64,000 nt of DNA from Pyrus communis (GCF_963583255.1 NC_084803.1:29672428-29736427), one strand, 5' to 3'; counted from the first letter of the stretch, positions 30,946 to 43,175 are shown. The notes: generated by a model not told the origin, from the sequence alone. Translations and numbers: made by a program.

Positions 30946-30988
30946 TTGGGTTCTTCTTCCGGCTGCAAGACGTAAAAGAAAGCGCTAC

Positions 30989-31004
30989 TTGGGAGGCAAC
31001 CCAA
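30989..31004 (+). other. Conserved post-pol stem-loop, N2 copy
   Basis: TTGGG (30989-30993), AGGCAA, CCCAA (31000-31004). It is followed by TGCACTG and a 16-A run (31012-31027), the left edge of the antisense module. Confidence 0.6.
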
Positions 31005-31071
31005 TGCACTGAAAAAAAAAAAAAAAATTCATTTATTAAATAAAATACTAAACATGGAGAAAGGTGGTGCT

Positions 31072-31742
31072 TCACAAAGGTTGTTTACGTGAAGCCCCAC
31101 TACGAGGCGTCGAAGCAGAAGGCTTTGAAGCAGAAGGAATCGGAGCGGAAGGCATTGGAGCGGAAAGCATCGGAGCGGGAGGCATCGGAGCTAGAGCATT
31201 CCAGGCCTCAATACTTGGCCAAGCGTTGGATGAGCCAGGAAAAAGGTGCCTCTGGAGGAAAGACGAAAACCTTTGACGGTCACTGTGAATCCGACCTTCA
31301 GACTCTTGCAGCTCATCAAGCTTCCTCTTCATGCCCGTCGAATAGTTGTTGGCAAGCACGTGCAAACTTCTATTCTCGTACTTAAGCTGCTGGATCTCCT
31401 GCTTGAGACTTTCCACCTCTGCCATCAATGATTCCACCTGACGGGAGCGGGCAAGCAGGCGTTGGCCCATGTTGGACACAGAACTCGCACACTGAACACT
31501 AAGTGCGAGGGACTCTTGAACGGCCAACTCATCGGACCGTCCTGACAGCAGCCTACTATCTTTTGGAGTGAGGAGGTTCCTAGCTACTATTGTAGCTGTT
31601 GTGGCGTCCTGCATCACGGAGTCTTCACCTGTGAGAGGACCGTTAGAAGATAAGAAAGAAGGGTGCATACGTTACCTTGACGCGGCGCGCCCGTATCACT
31701 GCTAAGGCTCAATTCCAAGCTAAGGTTCGATGAGTTTGCCAT
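31072..31742 (-). pseudogene. Antisense ORF of N2, frameshifted near the N-terminus
   Basis: The ATG at 31740-31742 is in the usual place, but near 31664-31670 one base is missing relative to the other copies (GGGTGCATACG against GGGCGCCATACG), which shifts the frame after the VWRPSF-equivalent segment. The downstream part (from about 31668) is open to the usual end and keeps the leucine zipper. Confidence 0.65.
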
Positions 31743-32329
31743 TTTTCAAAAGTGTTCAAAGAGAAGGGATGGAGTTAAATTTCAAAGGCCCGGAGTCGAT
31801 TTTCAAGAATGGGAAATCTTCAGAGTGTGTTTGTTGTGGTGATCGATAGTTCAATAAAAAAGCCAAGGTGACGCGTCCACCAATTCAAAAAGCCGGAATT
31901 TCCGGCGTAATTTAGGCAACGTTTTCTCGGCTTTTCAGAAGACGCGTTCAACTTTGTCAAAAGATTTCTTCTTTTCAGACAACACGTGGAGGCCATCACC
32001 GCAACTACACATCTTTAGCCGACAAGCGCAAAGTTCGGCGACGCTTTCTCTGCTTTTCAGAAGACGCGTGCAGCTTTGTCAAAAGGAGCCGCATCTGCAC
32101 TACCACGTGTCATTCAGAAATCGAAGGGGCGTCGTTCAGAAATCGAAGGGGCGCCTGCTCAGAAATCGAAGAGGCGTCTTCAAAGATCGAAGAGGCGCCA
32201 CTATTTCAAAAAGCCGGATTTGCGGGATCAAAACGTCTGTCGACAAGGGTAAAAGAATGGTACCACCACTTGTTATTATCTCTATATATGTCGACCTTCA
32301 TCTTTTATGGCAAGGCAGACCTGAAGAAA
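31743..32329. promoter_or_regulatory. Promoter-like spacer of the module, N2
   Basis: Same elements as in E1: the ACACGTGG G-box near 31981, CCACGTGTC near 32103, direct repeats, CAGAAATCGAAG repeats near 32115-32190 and TATATAT near 32282. Confidence 0.4.
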
Positions 32330-32668
32330 ATGCCCAACTCTTCCTCACCTCTGAGAGCGCAATCCCAGCAAAGCCTTTTGAAATTCTCAATTCTTTCTTC
32401 TTCCCCAAAGATGATACCAGATGCCTGGAGTACAGATGACCCAAGAGGAAACGGCGGATTGAAGTGTGCTGATTCATTCACCGCTTCTTCAAAAGCAAAG
32501 GTATCTCATATCATCAAGGTCAAAAGCAAAAGTATCTCATATCATGCTCTTTCCCTGTCTTTTTCTTTGTCCTTGTTCTTACTCGCATGGCAAAGTAAAA
32601 GAAGCAATCAGCCGGCACTTGGAGTCAGTCTTCCGATCTGGAGCCAACTGCCTGGAATCTATTCCTGA
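32330..32668 (+). CDS. Small conserved ORF of the module, N2
   Basis: 112 codons and a stop, same start and hydrophobic segment as 3185-3526, one codon shorter. Function unknown. Confidence 0.3.
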   Translation: MPNSSSPLRAQSQQSLLKFSILSSSPKMIPDAWSTDDPRGNGGLKCADSFTASSKAKVSHIIKVKSKSISYHALSLSFSLSLFLLAWQSKRSNQPALGVSLPIWSQLPGIYS

Positions 32669-34077
32669 TTGCTTACCTAGCGTTGCTCTCGAGTAGTCAT
32701 CTTCAACGGTTGATACACTTCCGGAGAAGGGACCACTTCTGCAAAGGGGAGCGAGTAAGGCAAGTGAAAATGATACATTGAAGCATGTGGAGACAAACTT
32801 AGGCTGAGTTATCCTCCAACCCTTTTCAATACGAATTGGAAAGATTGAACAAAGAAACAGACCAAAGGAGTAAGCTCAGACCTTCGGGGAAGACCAAAAG
32901 AATCCTCCAGCCCAGTAGCACAAAGGAAAATCAATGATGGGCGGAAACCAGTTCGAGAGTAAGCCTGTGGAATTATCAAGATCAAGCCTCAATGCAATCA
33001 ACAAAGAGAAGATGGAATTTCACTCCATAACCAGATTTGCGTCCCTAAACTCTTCTCTTTGTTAATTACATTTTGCCATGTTTAGTATGTTTAAGTGTTT
33101 TTTGTGTGTTTACTTACGTTTTGTGTGAATCTATGCTTAAAACATTGAGGACAATGTTTGATTTAAGTGTGGGGGGGGGGGGGGGGGGGTAACTAATGTT
33201 GTTAAATGCAAATTCGTGGAATTTTATCACCCATAACTTCAAATGTTGTTCCTTGCTGTTTTAAGGTGTTTTTAAATTGTTTTAGAGTGTTTTAGTGTGT
33301 TTCGTTTTATAACTCCGAAAATCACATAAAAATTTGAAAAAAAATGTTTTGAAAAGCCTAAAAAGAGTGTTTTGAGTCGTTTTTGGGTGTTTGTGTCTTA
33401 GGGTACCTTCCAACACAATGATAAGGATTTGGTTTATAATTGCATGACGGTTAAAAAGAGATATTAACATAGAGAAAAGTTTGATTTACTCTTGGTATAT
33501 GCTTGGTTATGGTTATAATGTATGACTTCACATGCAATCATAAAAGAAAAATTCGTTTTTGTAACATGCTTGAAGGAAGGAACTCAAACAAACGCTACAA
33601 CCCTGTGAGACTCGAGCCATTACCTTCTTTGGAGAGTTATTTTCTGTGATTCTTTATTTTCTAAAGTTGTTGCATGATCTCATTATTCCTTGCTTGGTTG
33701 CTACTTAGAATGCAATTGTATCATGATAGAACTAAATGCAAGAACTTATATCCGTTTCATTCAAAGCATGACATTGAATTGCATAACACATATCAAGATG
33801 AAGTTGTGTAATTGCCACCATAACCAAATAGCCTTACTTCCCATATTTCGTTTTTGTTATTAGTTTTAACCCCGTTGAGCCTCGTTTAGCCTATTTTCTT
33901 TGCTAACCACATCACCCCTTACCTTGCCTAGATTAGGACCATCCGTACCCTTGTTCTTGAAGCATAGTAAGCATGACGGATAATGAATTCCTTTTGATTA
34001 ATATGTTGCAGAAAATAAGTGTGGGGGAAGGGATTTTTGTGTGTATGTATGTGCCTAAGTCTTAAAGGAGGCACGGG

Positions 34078-34108
<31 letters not shown>

Positions 34109-34874
34109 GAGAAAAAGAAGAAGAAAAGAAAGAAAAGAAAAGAAAAAGTGAAAATAAGGACTCATAAGTGTGATTGTTGAAGAAAGGGCCCAAAAAGTTT
34201 GAATATGGCCCTAAGTTTTGTGACTTCCCCTTGGGTGTTCAAAGTTGACTTCTGCGTTCTAAAGGGAATTCTAAGTGCCTAATTCAATACTTTGCTCACT
34301 ATTGCTTTAAGAATGTTTGTTTATCCTTCACCTTTCATTGTTAGCCAATACCCTAGCCCCGTTTCAACCCTTATGCTTCTATCTTGAGTGTTATGTATTT
34401 CAATTTGTGGAGTTTGAACTTGGTATAAGCTTATGGTGTCACTGGTTCTCGCTTCTAAGTAGTAGCATTCCATTCATGAGATCATACCTAAACATGCTTA
34501 TTAACTCCAGAAATTGCTCTCTTTATGATACATATATGTGAGTGTTCGTTTTCATGTTTACATCAATCTTCTCACATATAACTAGTGTAGGGGGTGAAGT
34601 TAGAAAATCTGTGTGAAAAACGATCTAGTAAGGAATTGAGCAAATTCTCTAAGGCATGTTACTACATTCAAAACATGTGTTTTAAATGCTTAATTGTGAA
34701 CTAGTATGTGGTGACTATGATTAAGAATGTACTTAAGTGTAAAGATGGCTAAAATCTGTGGGAATAATGATTTTTAACTTGTCATGTGCATTGGAAATCC
34801 GTGAGACGATTGTTGGAAGGTGTAGGTTGTGTTTTGTTCGTTTTGTCTAGTTTCGTGTTCTTTTGTTGTTTTGT
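32669..34874 (+). other. 3' non-coding region of N2
   Basis: No gene seen. The module's right edge is at CAATGCA (32990-32996); then come the AGGA hairpin (33140-33159), a run of 19 G (33171-33189), AAGTGTGGGGGAAGGG near 34017 and an A-rich tract (34078-34150). Confidence 0.7.
33140..33189 (+). other. AGGA-loop hairpin followed by a 19-G run
   Basis: AAACATTG, AGGA, CAATGTTT, then AAGTGT and G x19. In the other copies the G run is 7-9 long, so this one has expanded, or is a sequencing or assembly error. Confidence 0.55.
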
Positions 34875-34913
34875 TTTGCTCGAGGACTAGCAAAAGATAA
34901 GTGTGGGGGTATT
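34875..34913 (+). other. Polypurine tract of N2 with upstream AGGA-loop hairpin
   Basis: TTTGCTCG (34875-34882), AGGA, CTAGCAAA (34887-34894), then AAGTGTGGGGGTATT (34899-34913). Confidence 0.85.
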
Positions 34914-37230
34914 TGATAGGAGCATATTCATGCGACTTAAAAGGCTTGTTCTCATGCATTTACGATATGTTTCTTTAGTTATTTTAGTACTTTAAGCTAT
35001 TTTCGTGTGTTTGTAGGTCCAAAGGGCTAAAGGAGCAAAAAGATGCATTTTGGAGACTTTTGGAGCACTTTTGGGCTAAGGATGGATAGCTTATGCTTGG
35101 AGCCAAAGTGTTGGACGAAATTGAAGACCTAATTGAAGACCAAAGTGTTGGAACCTTGTTCTCTTTAGTTCTAGGACATTTAAACCTTTTCTTTATCCAT
35201 TGCACATGCATCTCCATAAACCATCAACACATTTTCACCAACAATCTGCCCAAAAGCCGTGCATCACACATGCATTTCCAGCTTCCCCCTCTTGCATTCC
35301 CATCACATTCCACATGCACTCCCTTTAAATAATCAACCCACATACACATTCAATCATTCACACCACTCATTGCCGTGGCCTCCCTTTGCATTCACATGCA
35401 TCTCACTTCATCATTTCAGCCACAAAGCCACTTCACATGCACATCCAACATTCCAGAAAATACCCATGCCGTGCAATCATTCAACACATCATCTTCCCCC
35501 CTTTTACATTTCAGCCACACATTCACCCACATGCACCACTCAAACATACACCACCAGAAATCATCATTGCCGTGGCTCTCCCTCCATATTCCATCAGAAA
35601 ATCCACTTCATTGCACATGCATTCCCTTCTCTTTTAATTCACATGCATTCATCATCACTCACCAAACTTGCAGCCACATGCACAATCCACTCCACAAACA
35701 TCCCATGCCGTGCACATTCATACACTTTCACATGCATCTTGGCAGATTTCACATGCACACACAAGCATTAGCACATGCAACCTAGCTGTCATGTTCCCCC
35801 CATTTCACCTATAAATACTCATTCATTCATTCTCATTCATACACAATTCATTTCACAACAGAAATTGGTCCCTTGGGGCCGTGCCCTTCACAAAGTCCAT
35901 CCATTCCATTCATACACTTCATCCATTGCAGAAATGTAGACCATAAACCCCCCTTTGTGCCGTGACTCTCCCTTACAATCCAAACATCATCCTTCCATTT
36001 CCATAATTCCCCAATCCATTCAACACACCAACAACATCCCTTAGACCTTGTGCTACGACGAAGAGGAAGATAAGAGGGCCTAAACGTTCATACAATTCAA
36101 GTTTGAGTTGTTGGAATGTTTAGGTGTTTCTTTGATTCTACATCAGTTTTGCTTCAAGGGTTCTTTCTTCTTATTAATTCTATGTTCATTCATGTTTTAT
36201 ATTTTTATGTTAAATCCTTTGCAAACATGAATTGTAACTAATCCTCATCTAGGGATTCGATGTAGCCTTGCAAAGTTTGCCATGTAGTTAATTCGGAATT
36301 CTCATTTAATCTATCTATTTCTTGCTTCATTCTCCGATTTAATTGTGACTTAGTGTGTTGATTTTAATGCTTGATCATCATTTGAATTAACCACAGGTTG
36401 TTTAGCCAAGATTAAAGCACACATCATGCATAATCTTGGTAGATATGTGAATGAATGAAGGGAATGTTTTGCAAACATCCTGCCAAGTGTTCCCTTTGGT
36501 TTTGTGAAAGTTTCTTGTGCACTACATAGTCTTGATTAGGAACCAAAGTTGCACATCACAATTAGGCTCATAATTAGAGACATTTGATCAAATCCACACA
36601 TCATATGGCTGATCATATCTAAGTGAAACAAACCCAAGAAATAAGTAGAGGGATGAGTATAATCTGACTTAACAAGCATGGACTTGGCTTGGCAATGGTG
36701 AAATCGAATCTCTAGCTTCATCTTCATTGGTACTATCTTATTTTATTAGTTGTTGATTCATTCATCTTGTGTTTACTTCATTTCCTTATGCTTTAATTTA
36801 CAATCTGTTTGTTTCCAAGTTTCTGTTTTTATTTCAAATTTCATTCAAAACCAATCCCCCATTTCTTTTAAAGTGTTAGATTAGTTAGAAATACATTTAG
36901 TTTGTGTTTGTAAGTGTTTTGATTCATTTTGTTTCTCAAATTCGTCCAAAGTACTCAAGGTGCCCAAAACTGCCCAGAAAGTGATTTTAAGGCAGTTTTG
37001 AGTGTTTTGGTGCTGTTTTGAGTCTTTTGGTTTGTTTTAGTGTTTTAAAGTTTAGTTTTGCATTCTTTGAGTCTAGTATAGTGTTTCATATTGTTATTTT
37101 ACGTTTTTGAGTCAAATTCAAGTGGTTAACAATCCCTCCTAATCCCCGGTCTAGAACGATCCCTACTTATACATATACTACAATTTGACGAAAAGAGGGT
37201 TTAATTTGTGTGCGTATAATTCTCGCATCA
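34914..37230 (+). mobile_element. 3' LTR of N2
   Basis: 2317 bp, collinear with the 5' LTR at an offset of 6458; TATA box at 35810-35817. Confidence 0.95.
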
Positions 37231-37235
37231 CTTGG

Positions 37236-37788
37236 AGCATTGTCATTCATCGTTCGTTGAAGTCATAACTGGGAATCAAATTATATGCATATGTTCATGT
37301 GTGGATAAGGAACCCTCTAACTAGTTTTTCATCATTCTATTTTATCAATTTCATTTTTATAATCTGTTTTAATTAGAATCTGTGCATTTAGTTTGAATTC
37401 ATCCAAAACCAATCCCCCATTTATTTTAAAGTGTTAGATTAGTTAGAAATACATTTAGTTTGTGTTTACAAGTGTTTTGATTCATTTTGCTTCCCAAATT
37501 CGTCCAAAGTACTCAAGGTGCTCAAAACTGCCCAGAAAGTGTTTTTAAGGCAGTTTCGAGTGCTTTGGTTACTGTTTGAGTCTTTTGGTTTGTTTTATTG
37601 TTTTAAAGTTTAGTTTTGCAATATTTGAGTCTAGTATAGTATTTTATTTTGTGTTTTTACGTTTTTGAGTCAGTTTCCAAGTGATTTGCAATCCCTCCTA
37701 ATCCCCGGTCCAGAACGATCCCTACTTACACCTATACTACAATTGTCAAAAAGAGGGTTTAATTTTTGTGCGTATAAATCCAGCATCA
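37236..37788 (+). mobile_element. P: 5' LTR, second part
   Basis: Continues the LTR broken at 28455, after the second CTTGG, to ATCCAGCATCA at 37788. The whole LTR adds up to about 3.08 kb, the longest in the window. It has a U5 stem-loop near 37525-37560, with one base changed in the 3' arm. Confidence 0.88.
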
Positions 37789-38099
37789 AATTTTGGCGCC
37801 GTTGCCGGGGATTAGCAACTTTGCTAATCCCTTGGATTGTTTTATTTTCGTTTGTTTTTATTTTATTCCAGATTCTTATGTTATTTTGTTTCTTGTTCTA
37901 GGTACTAGTTTATGACTCGGAGTTCTCATCCGATTCGTGAACATATCCTGGAGTGATTGGGTTCTTTGTCCGGCTGCAAGACGTAAAAGAAAGCGCTACT
38001 TGGGAGGCAACCCAATGCACTGAATAAACAAAGCATGTTCATAAAAAAAAAAAAGAAAAAAATAAAGAAAAAAATAAAACATGGCAGAATGATGGAGCT

Positions 38100-38741
38100 T
38101 CACAAAGGTTGTTTACGTGAAGCCCCACTACGAGGCGTCGGAGCGGAAGGCATAGAAGCGGGTGGCATAGAAGCGAAAGGCATCGGAGCGGGAGCATTCC
38201 AGGCCTCAATACTTGGCCAAGCGCTGGATGACCCAGGAAAAAGGTGCCTCTGGAGATAAGTCGCAAGCCTTTGACGGTCACTTTGAATTCGACCCTCAGA
38301 TTCTTGCAGCTCATCAAGCTTCCTCTTCATGCCCGACGAATAGTTATTTGCAAGCACATGCAAACTTCTATTCTCGTACTTAAGCTGCTGGATCTCTTGC
38401 TTAAGACCTTCCACCTCTGCCATCAATGATTCCACCTGACGGGAGCGGGCAAGCAGGCGTTGGCCCATGTTGGACACAGAGCTCGCACACTGAACACTAA
38501 GAGCGAGGGACTCTTCAACGGCCAACTCATCGGACCGTCCTGACAGCAGCCTACTATCTTTTGGAGTGAGGAGGTTCCTAGCTACTATTGTAGCTGTTGT
38601 GGCGTCCTGCATCACAGAGTCTTCACCTGAAAGAGGACCGTTAGAAGATAAGAAAGAAGGGCGCCATACTATACCTTGACGCGGCGCGCCCGTTTCACTG
38701 CTGAGATTCAATTCTAAGCTAAGGTTCGATGGGTTTGCCAT
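38100..38741 (-). CDS. Antisense ORF of P, apparently intact, 213 aa
   Basis: This is the best preserved short version: it starts MANPSNLSLELNLSSETG at 38741, keeps the zipper heptads and ends in a tail with few PMP-type repeats. No stop or frameshift. Single substitutions separate it from the E1 copy, many of them silent or conservative by eye. Function unknown; a dimerising regulatory or structural protein is one possibility. Confidence 0.7.
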   Translation of the reverse strand: MANPSNLSLELNLSSETGAPRQGIVWRPSFLSSNGPLSGEDSVMQDATTATIVARNLLTPKDSRLLSGRSDELAVEESLALSVQCASSVSNMGQRLLARSRQVESLMAEVEGLKQEIQQLKYENRSLHVLANNYSSGMKRKLDELQESEGRIQSDRQRLATYLQRHLFPGSSSAWPSIEAWNAPAPMPFASMPPASMPSAPTPRSGASRKQPL

Positions 38742-39313
38742 TTTTCAAAAGTGTTCAAAGAGAAGGGGTGGATGGAGTTAAAATTTCAAAGGGCCGGAGA
38801 CGATGTTCAAGAATGGGAATTCTTCAGAGTGTGTATGTTGGCGGTGATCGATACCTCTATAAGAAGCCAAGGCGACGCGTCCACCGATTCAAAAAGCCGG
38901 AATTTCCGGCGTAATTTTGGCGACGCTTTCTCGGCTTTTCAGAAGACGTGTTCAACTTTGTCAAAAGATTTCTCCTTTTCAGAAAACACGTGGAGGGCAT
39001 CATCGCAACTACATATCTTTAGCCGACAAGCGCAATGTCCGGCGACGCTTTCTCTGCTTTTCAGAAGACGCGTGCAGCTTTGTCAAAAGGAGCCGCATCT
39101 GCACTACTACGTGTCGTTTAGAAAGCGAAGGGGCGCCTGCTCAGAAATCGAAGAGGCGTATTCAGAAATCGAAGAGGCGCCACTATTTCAAAAAGCCGGA
39201 TTTGCGGGATCGAAGAGACGTTTGTCGACAAGGGTAAAAAACAGTACCACCACTTGATATTATCTCTATATATGTCGACCTTCATCTTTTGTGGCAAGGC
39301 AGACCTGAAGAAA
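38742..39313. promoter_or_regulatory. Promoter-like spacer of the module, P
   Basis: The ACACGTGG G-box lies near 38985, a CTACGTGTC variant near 39107 (G-box core lost), and TATATAT near 39267. The repeats are shorter than in E1. Confidence 0.4.
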
Positions 39314-39658
39314 ATGCCCAACTCTTCCTCACCTCTGAGGCCGCAAAGCCTTTCGAAATACTCATTTTTTTCTTCTTCCCCAAAGATGATACCAAATGCC
39401 TGGAGTACAGATGACCCAAGAGGAAACAACACAACAAATACATGTGCTGATTCATTCACCGCTTCTTCAAAAGCAAAGGTATCTCATATCATCAAGGTCA
39501 AAAGCAAAAGTATCTCATATCATGCTCTTTCGCTATCTTTTTCTTTGTCCTTGTTCTTACTCGCATGGCAAAGTGAAAGAAGCAATCAGCCGGCACTTGG
39601 AGTCAGTCTTTCGATCTGGAGCCAACTGCCTGGAATCTATTCCTGGTTGCTTACCTAG
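39314..39658 (+). CDS. Small conserved ORF of the module, P
   Basis: 114 codons. The usual stop has changed from TGA to TGG near 39645, so the frame ends four codons later. Otherwise as in E1. Confidence 0.28.
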   Translation: MPNSSSPLRPQSLSKYSFFSSSPKMIPNAWSTDDPRGNNTTNTCADSFTASSKAKVSHIIKVKSKSISYHALSLSFSLSLFLLAWQSERSNQPALGVSLSIWSQLPGIYSWLLT

Positions 39659-39896
39659 CGTTGCTCTCGAGTAGTCATCTTCAACGGAGCAAGTAAGGCA
39701 AGTGAAAATGATACACTGAAGCATGTGGAGACAAGGAACAACTGCATATGCTGAGCTATCCTCTAACCCTCTTCAATACGAATTGGAAAGATTGAACAAA
39801 GAAACAGATAAAAGGAGGAAGCTCAGACCTTCGGGGAAGACCAAAAGAATCCTGCTGCCCAGTTCAAGAAGTAGCACAAAGGAAAATCAACGATGG

Positions 39897-41198
39897 TGAT
39901 AGGAGCATATTTAGGCGACTTACTTAGCTTGTTTTCGTGCATTTATATTGTTAATTCATAGTTGTTTTAGTAGTTTAAGCCATTTTCGTGTGTTTTTAGG
40001 TTCATATGGCTAAGGAAGCAAAAAGATGCATTTTGGAGCATTTTGGAGCAAAATTAGACTTGGAATGGATAGCTTATGTTTGGAGCAAAAGGAATGGACG
40101 AAATTGAAGGATTCCTAATCCATTGCAGCCACATGCACCCATAATCATTCACACCTTGCAGCCACATGCATTCACTCTTCATAAATCAGCCAGATGCACA
40201 TTCAATCATTCACACCAAAACCTTGCACATGCAATCCCTTTAATTAATTCAACCTAGCTGTCATTGCACATGCATTCACTCTTTAACCCACATGCACTCT
40301 CATTCTTTAATCCATTCAGCCACAAGACATTATCATTGCACCACATTCAGCCATTCCATCTCCCATTTCAGATTGCATTCCAATCATTCCAACCAAATCA
40401 CATGCATTCCCTTCATAAATCAGCCACATGCACTCATAATCATTCAACCAACCTAGCTGTCATGTTTCCCCTTTCATCATTCCCTCACATTCTTTAATTC
40501 AGCCAACACATGCTTACACATGCATTTCCAACCCACATGCATCCTTTAATCATTCAAACATGCAGCCACATTCCCTCCTAGCTGTCATGTTCCCCCCATT
40601 TCACCTATAAATAAGCATGCATTACACCTCAATTAATTCACAATTCGTCCATATTCAGAAAATCATCCAAAACACCACCAGAAATCATCCCCTTGTGCCG
40701 TGAGTATCCCTACTAATCCAAACACCACTCCAACCACTCCCCATCCCTCCAAAACACTTCACACTATCCCAAAACACACCTTAGACCTTGTGATGTTTAG
40801 GTGTTTCTTTGATCTCAATGTTTAAATTCAACAACGAGGAAGAGAAGAGTGCCTAAACGTTCATACAATTCAAGTTTGAGTTGTTGGAATGTTTAGGTGT
40901 TTCTTTGATCTCAATGTTTAAATTCAATTATCTTTGTTTTGTACGTATGAGGAATGGAAGAGAAGAGTGCCTAAACGTTCATACAATTCAAGTTTGAGTT
41001 GTTGGAATGTTTAGGTGTTTCTTTGATTTCAAAGTTATGAGGAACTAAACCCCCCCTTGGCTAGGGGGGGATTCGAAATATATGTTTATGCTTGCATTTT
41101 GATTTGATTACTTCTAATTGCGTTTCATAAGTTGTGGATTCAATTTGTTTAACCGTTTGATTGATAACTTATTTATGTATGTTTATTGAGAATGCGCG
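39897..41198 (+). mobile_element. Q: 5' part of an LTR, cut by element C
   Basis: Starts TGATAGGAGCATATTTAGG, a subfamily shared with A. TATA box near 40609. The expected target duplication is GATGG (39892-39896). It breaks off at 41198 (GCGCG); the remainder is outside the window, so solo or full-length status is unknown. Confidence 0.85.
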
Positions 41199-43175
41199 TG
41201 ATAGGAGCATATTCATGCGACTTAAATGGCTTGTTCTCGTGCATTTACGTTATGTTTCTTTAGTTATTTTAGTACTTTAAGCTATTTTCGTGTGTTTGTA
41301 GGTCCAAAGGGCTAAAGGAGCAAAAAGATGCATTTTGGAGACTTTTGGAGCACTTTTGGGCTTAGGATGGATAGCTTATGCTTGGAGCCAAAGTGTTGGA
41401 CGAAATTGAAGACCTAATTGAAGACCAAAGTGTTGGAACCTTGTTCCCTTTAGTTTTAGGACATTTAAACCTTTCCTATATCCTTAGCCGTGCATAACAT
41501 TCCAACATTCCACTTCTTCATTTCAGCCACACTCCCACATATCATTCACCACTTATCATTCACCACTTATCATATCATCCACTTATCATATCATTCACTT
41601 ATCATATCATACACTTATCATAACCATACACTTAATCACTTATCACAACAACAACCTTGCACATGCACATTCATCCACATGCACCCATAATCATTCACTC
41701 ATCTTTAATCCACATGCATCTTCCATAAATCAAATCAGCCACATCCACATGCACTTATTCCACTTCATCATTACACCACATTCTCTCTCTTTAATCCACA
41801 TGCATTCATCATCATTCACTCTAGTTTTAATTCCACATGCATTTCCAGCTTTGCACATGCATTCCCACATGCATTTCCACCCACATGCAACGATAATCAT
41901 TCATACCTATCAGCCACATGCATTCAATCATTCACTCCACACTCATTGCACATGCATTCCCTTTCATTTCTGTCAAAGCACATGCATTCACTCAACACAA
42001 ACAAGTCACATGCATTCATCAACATATCTAGCTGACATTCACATGCATTTCATTCATCATTTCCACCCCCACATGTCCCTTTAATCATTCAAACATGCAC
42101 TCCCTTTAATCACATGCATAAATCAGCCACATGCATCTCCCATCACCATATCAGATTTCCATCATATTCACATGCATTCCATCCTTTAAAACATTGCACA
42201 TGCACTCCCTTTAACTAATTAAGCCACATGCACTCCCATCCATTTCATCATTGCAGCCAACACATGCTTTCACATGCATTTTCAAATTGTCCCCTTGCAC
42301 ATGCAGCCACATATTCATTGCACATGCAATTCCAACCCACATGCATCCTTTAATCATTCAAACATGCAGCCACATTCCCTCCTAGCTGTCATGTTCCCCC
42401 CATTTCACCTATAAATAAGCATCCATTGCATACATTCTCATTCATTCTTCCACATTTCAGAAAATCATCCATTCACACCAAGAAACATCCCCTTGGCCGT
42501 GAGTTTCCCTACAAATCCAAACACCACTCCTCTTCCATTTCCATCACTCCCCAAACCATTCACACCATCAAACTATCCTTAGACCTTGTGCTACAATAAA
42601 GAGGAAGAGAAGAGGGCCTAAACGTTCATACAATTCAAGTTTGAGTTGTTGGAATGTTTAGGTGTTTCTTTGATTTCAATGTTTAAATTCAATTCTCTTT
42701 GTTTTGTATGTTTGAGGAATGGAAGAAAAGAGTGCTTAAACGTTCATACAATTCAAGTTTGAGTTGTTGGAATGTTTAGGTGTTTCTTTGATTTCAATGT
42801 TTAAATTCAATTCTCTTTGTTTGTATGTTTGAGGAATGGAAGAGAAGAGTGCCTAAACGTTCATACAATTCAAGTTTGAGTTGTTGGAATGTTTAGGTGT
42901 TTCTTTGATTTCAAAGTTATGAGGAACTAAACCCCCCCTTGGCTAGGGGGGGATTCGAAATATATGTTTATGCTTGCATTTTGATTTGATTACTTCTAAT
43001 TGCGTTTCATAAGTTGTGGACTTTGATTAGGAATAATTTGGTTGTAATGCGTATTCCATTCAATCCAATGAATCTAGGGAAATCTGAAAGTTAATTTAAG
43101 CGGACCTAATTAACTTGGAGCGTTGAGAAGTCATGGTTTATTGAAATGCAATTGGAAATCATTTTATTATGCAAG
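41199..43175 (+). mobile_element. C: 5' LTR, first part, split by composite X
   Basis: TGATAGGAGCATATTC start; array of CTTATCATATCATTCA type (41535-41645); dense CACATGCA; TATA box near 42409; three tandem copies of a roughly 118-bp R/U5 segment (42597-42910). An internal deletion joins ..AAGTTGTGGA to CTTTGATTAGG near 43021. It breaks at GCAAG (43171-43175) and resumes at 57667. Confidence 0.88.

Larger units (their letters stand above)
28456..37230 (+). mobile_element. N2: complete pol-less and gag-less element with antisense module, 8775 bp
   Basis: It has LTRs of 2317 bp each, PBS, a 14-codon gag start, the post-pol stem-loop, poly(A), the antisense module, the 3' region and a polypurine tract. 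CTTGG is at 28451-28455 and 37231-37235. About five LTR differences are visible by eye (for example near 28506, 28826 and 29689 and partners 6458 bases on), so this is a recent insertion by a highly reduced element. Confidence 0.95.
37789..39896 (+). mobile_element. Interior of P: PBS, gag vestige, stem-loop, antisense module
   Basis: PBS TGGCGCCGTTGCCGGGGA at 37794-37811; 14-codon gag vestige at 37912-37956; post-pol stem-loop TTGGG-AGGCAA-CCCAA at 38000-38015; A-rich tract at 38043-38080; aORF; spacer; small ORF. It is cut at 39896 (GATGG) by LTR Q. P and N2 share the same deletion, so they are members of one reduced subfamily. Confidence 0.88.
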
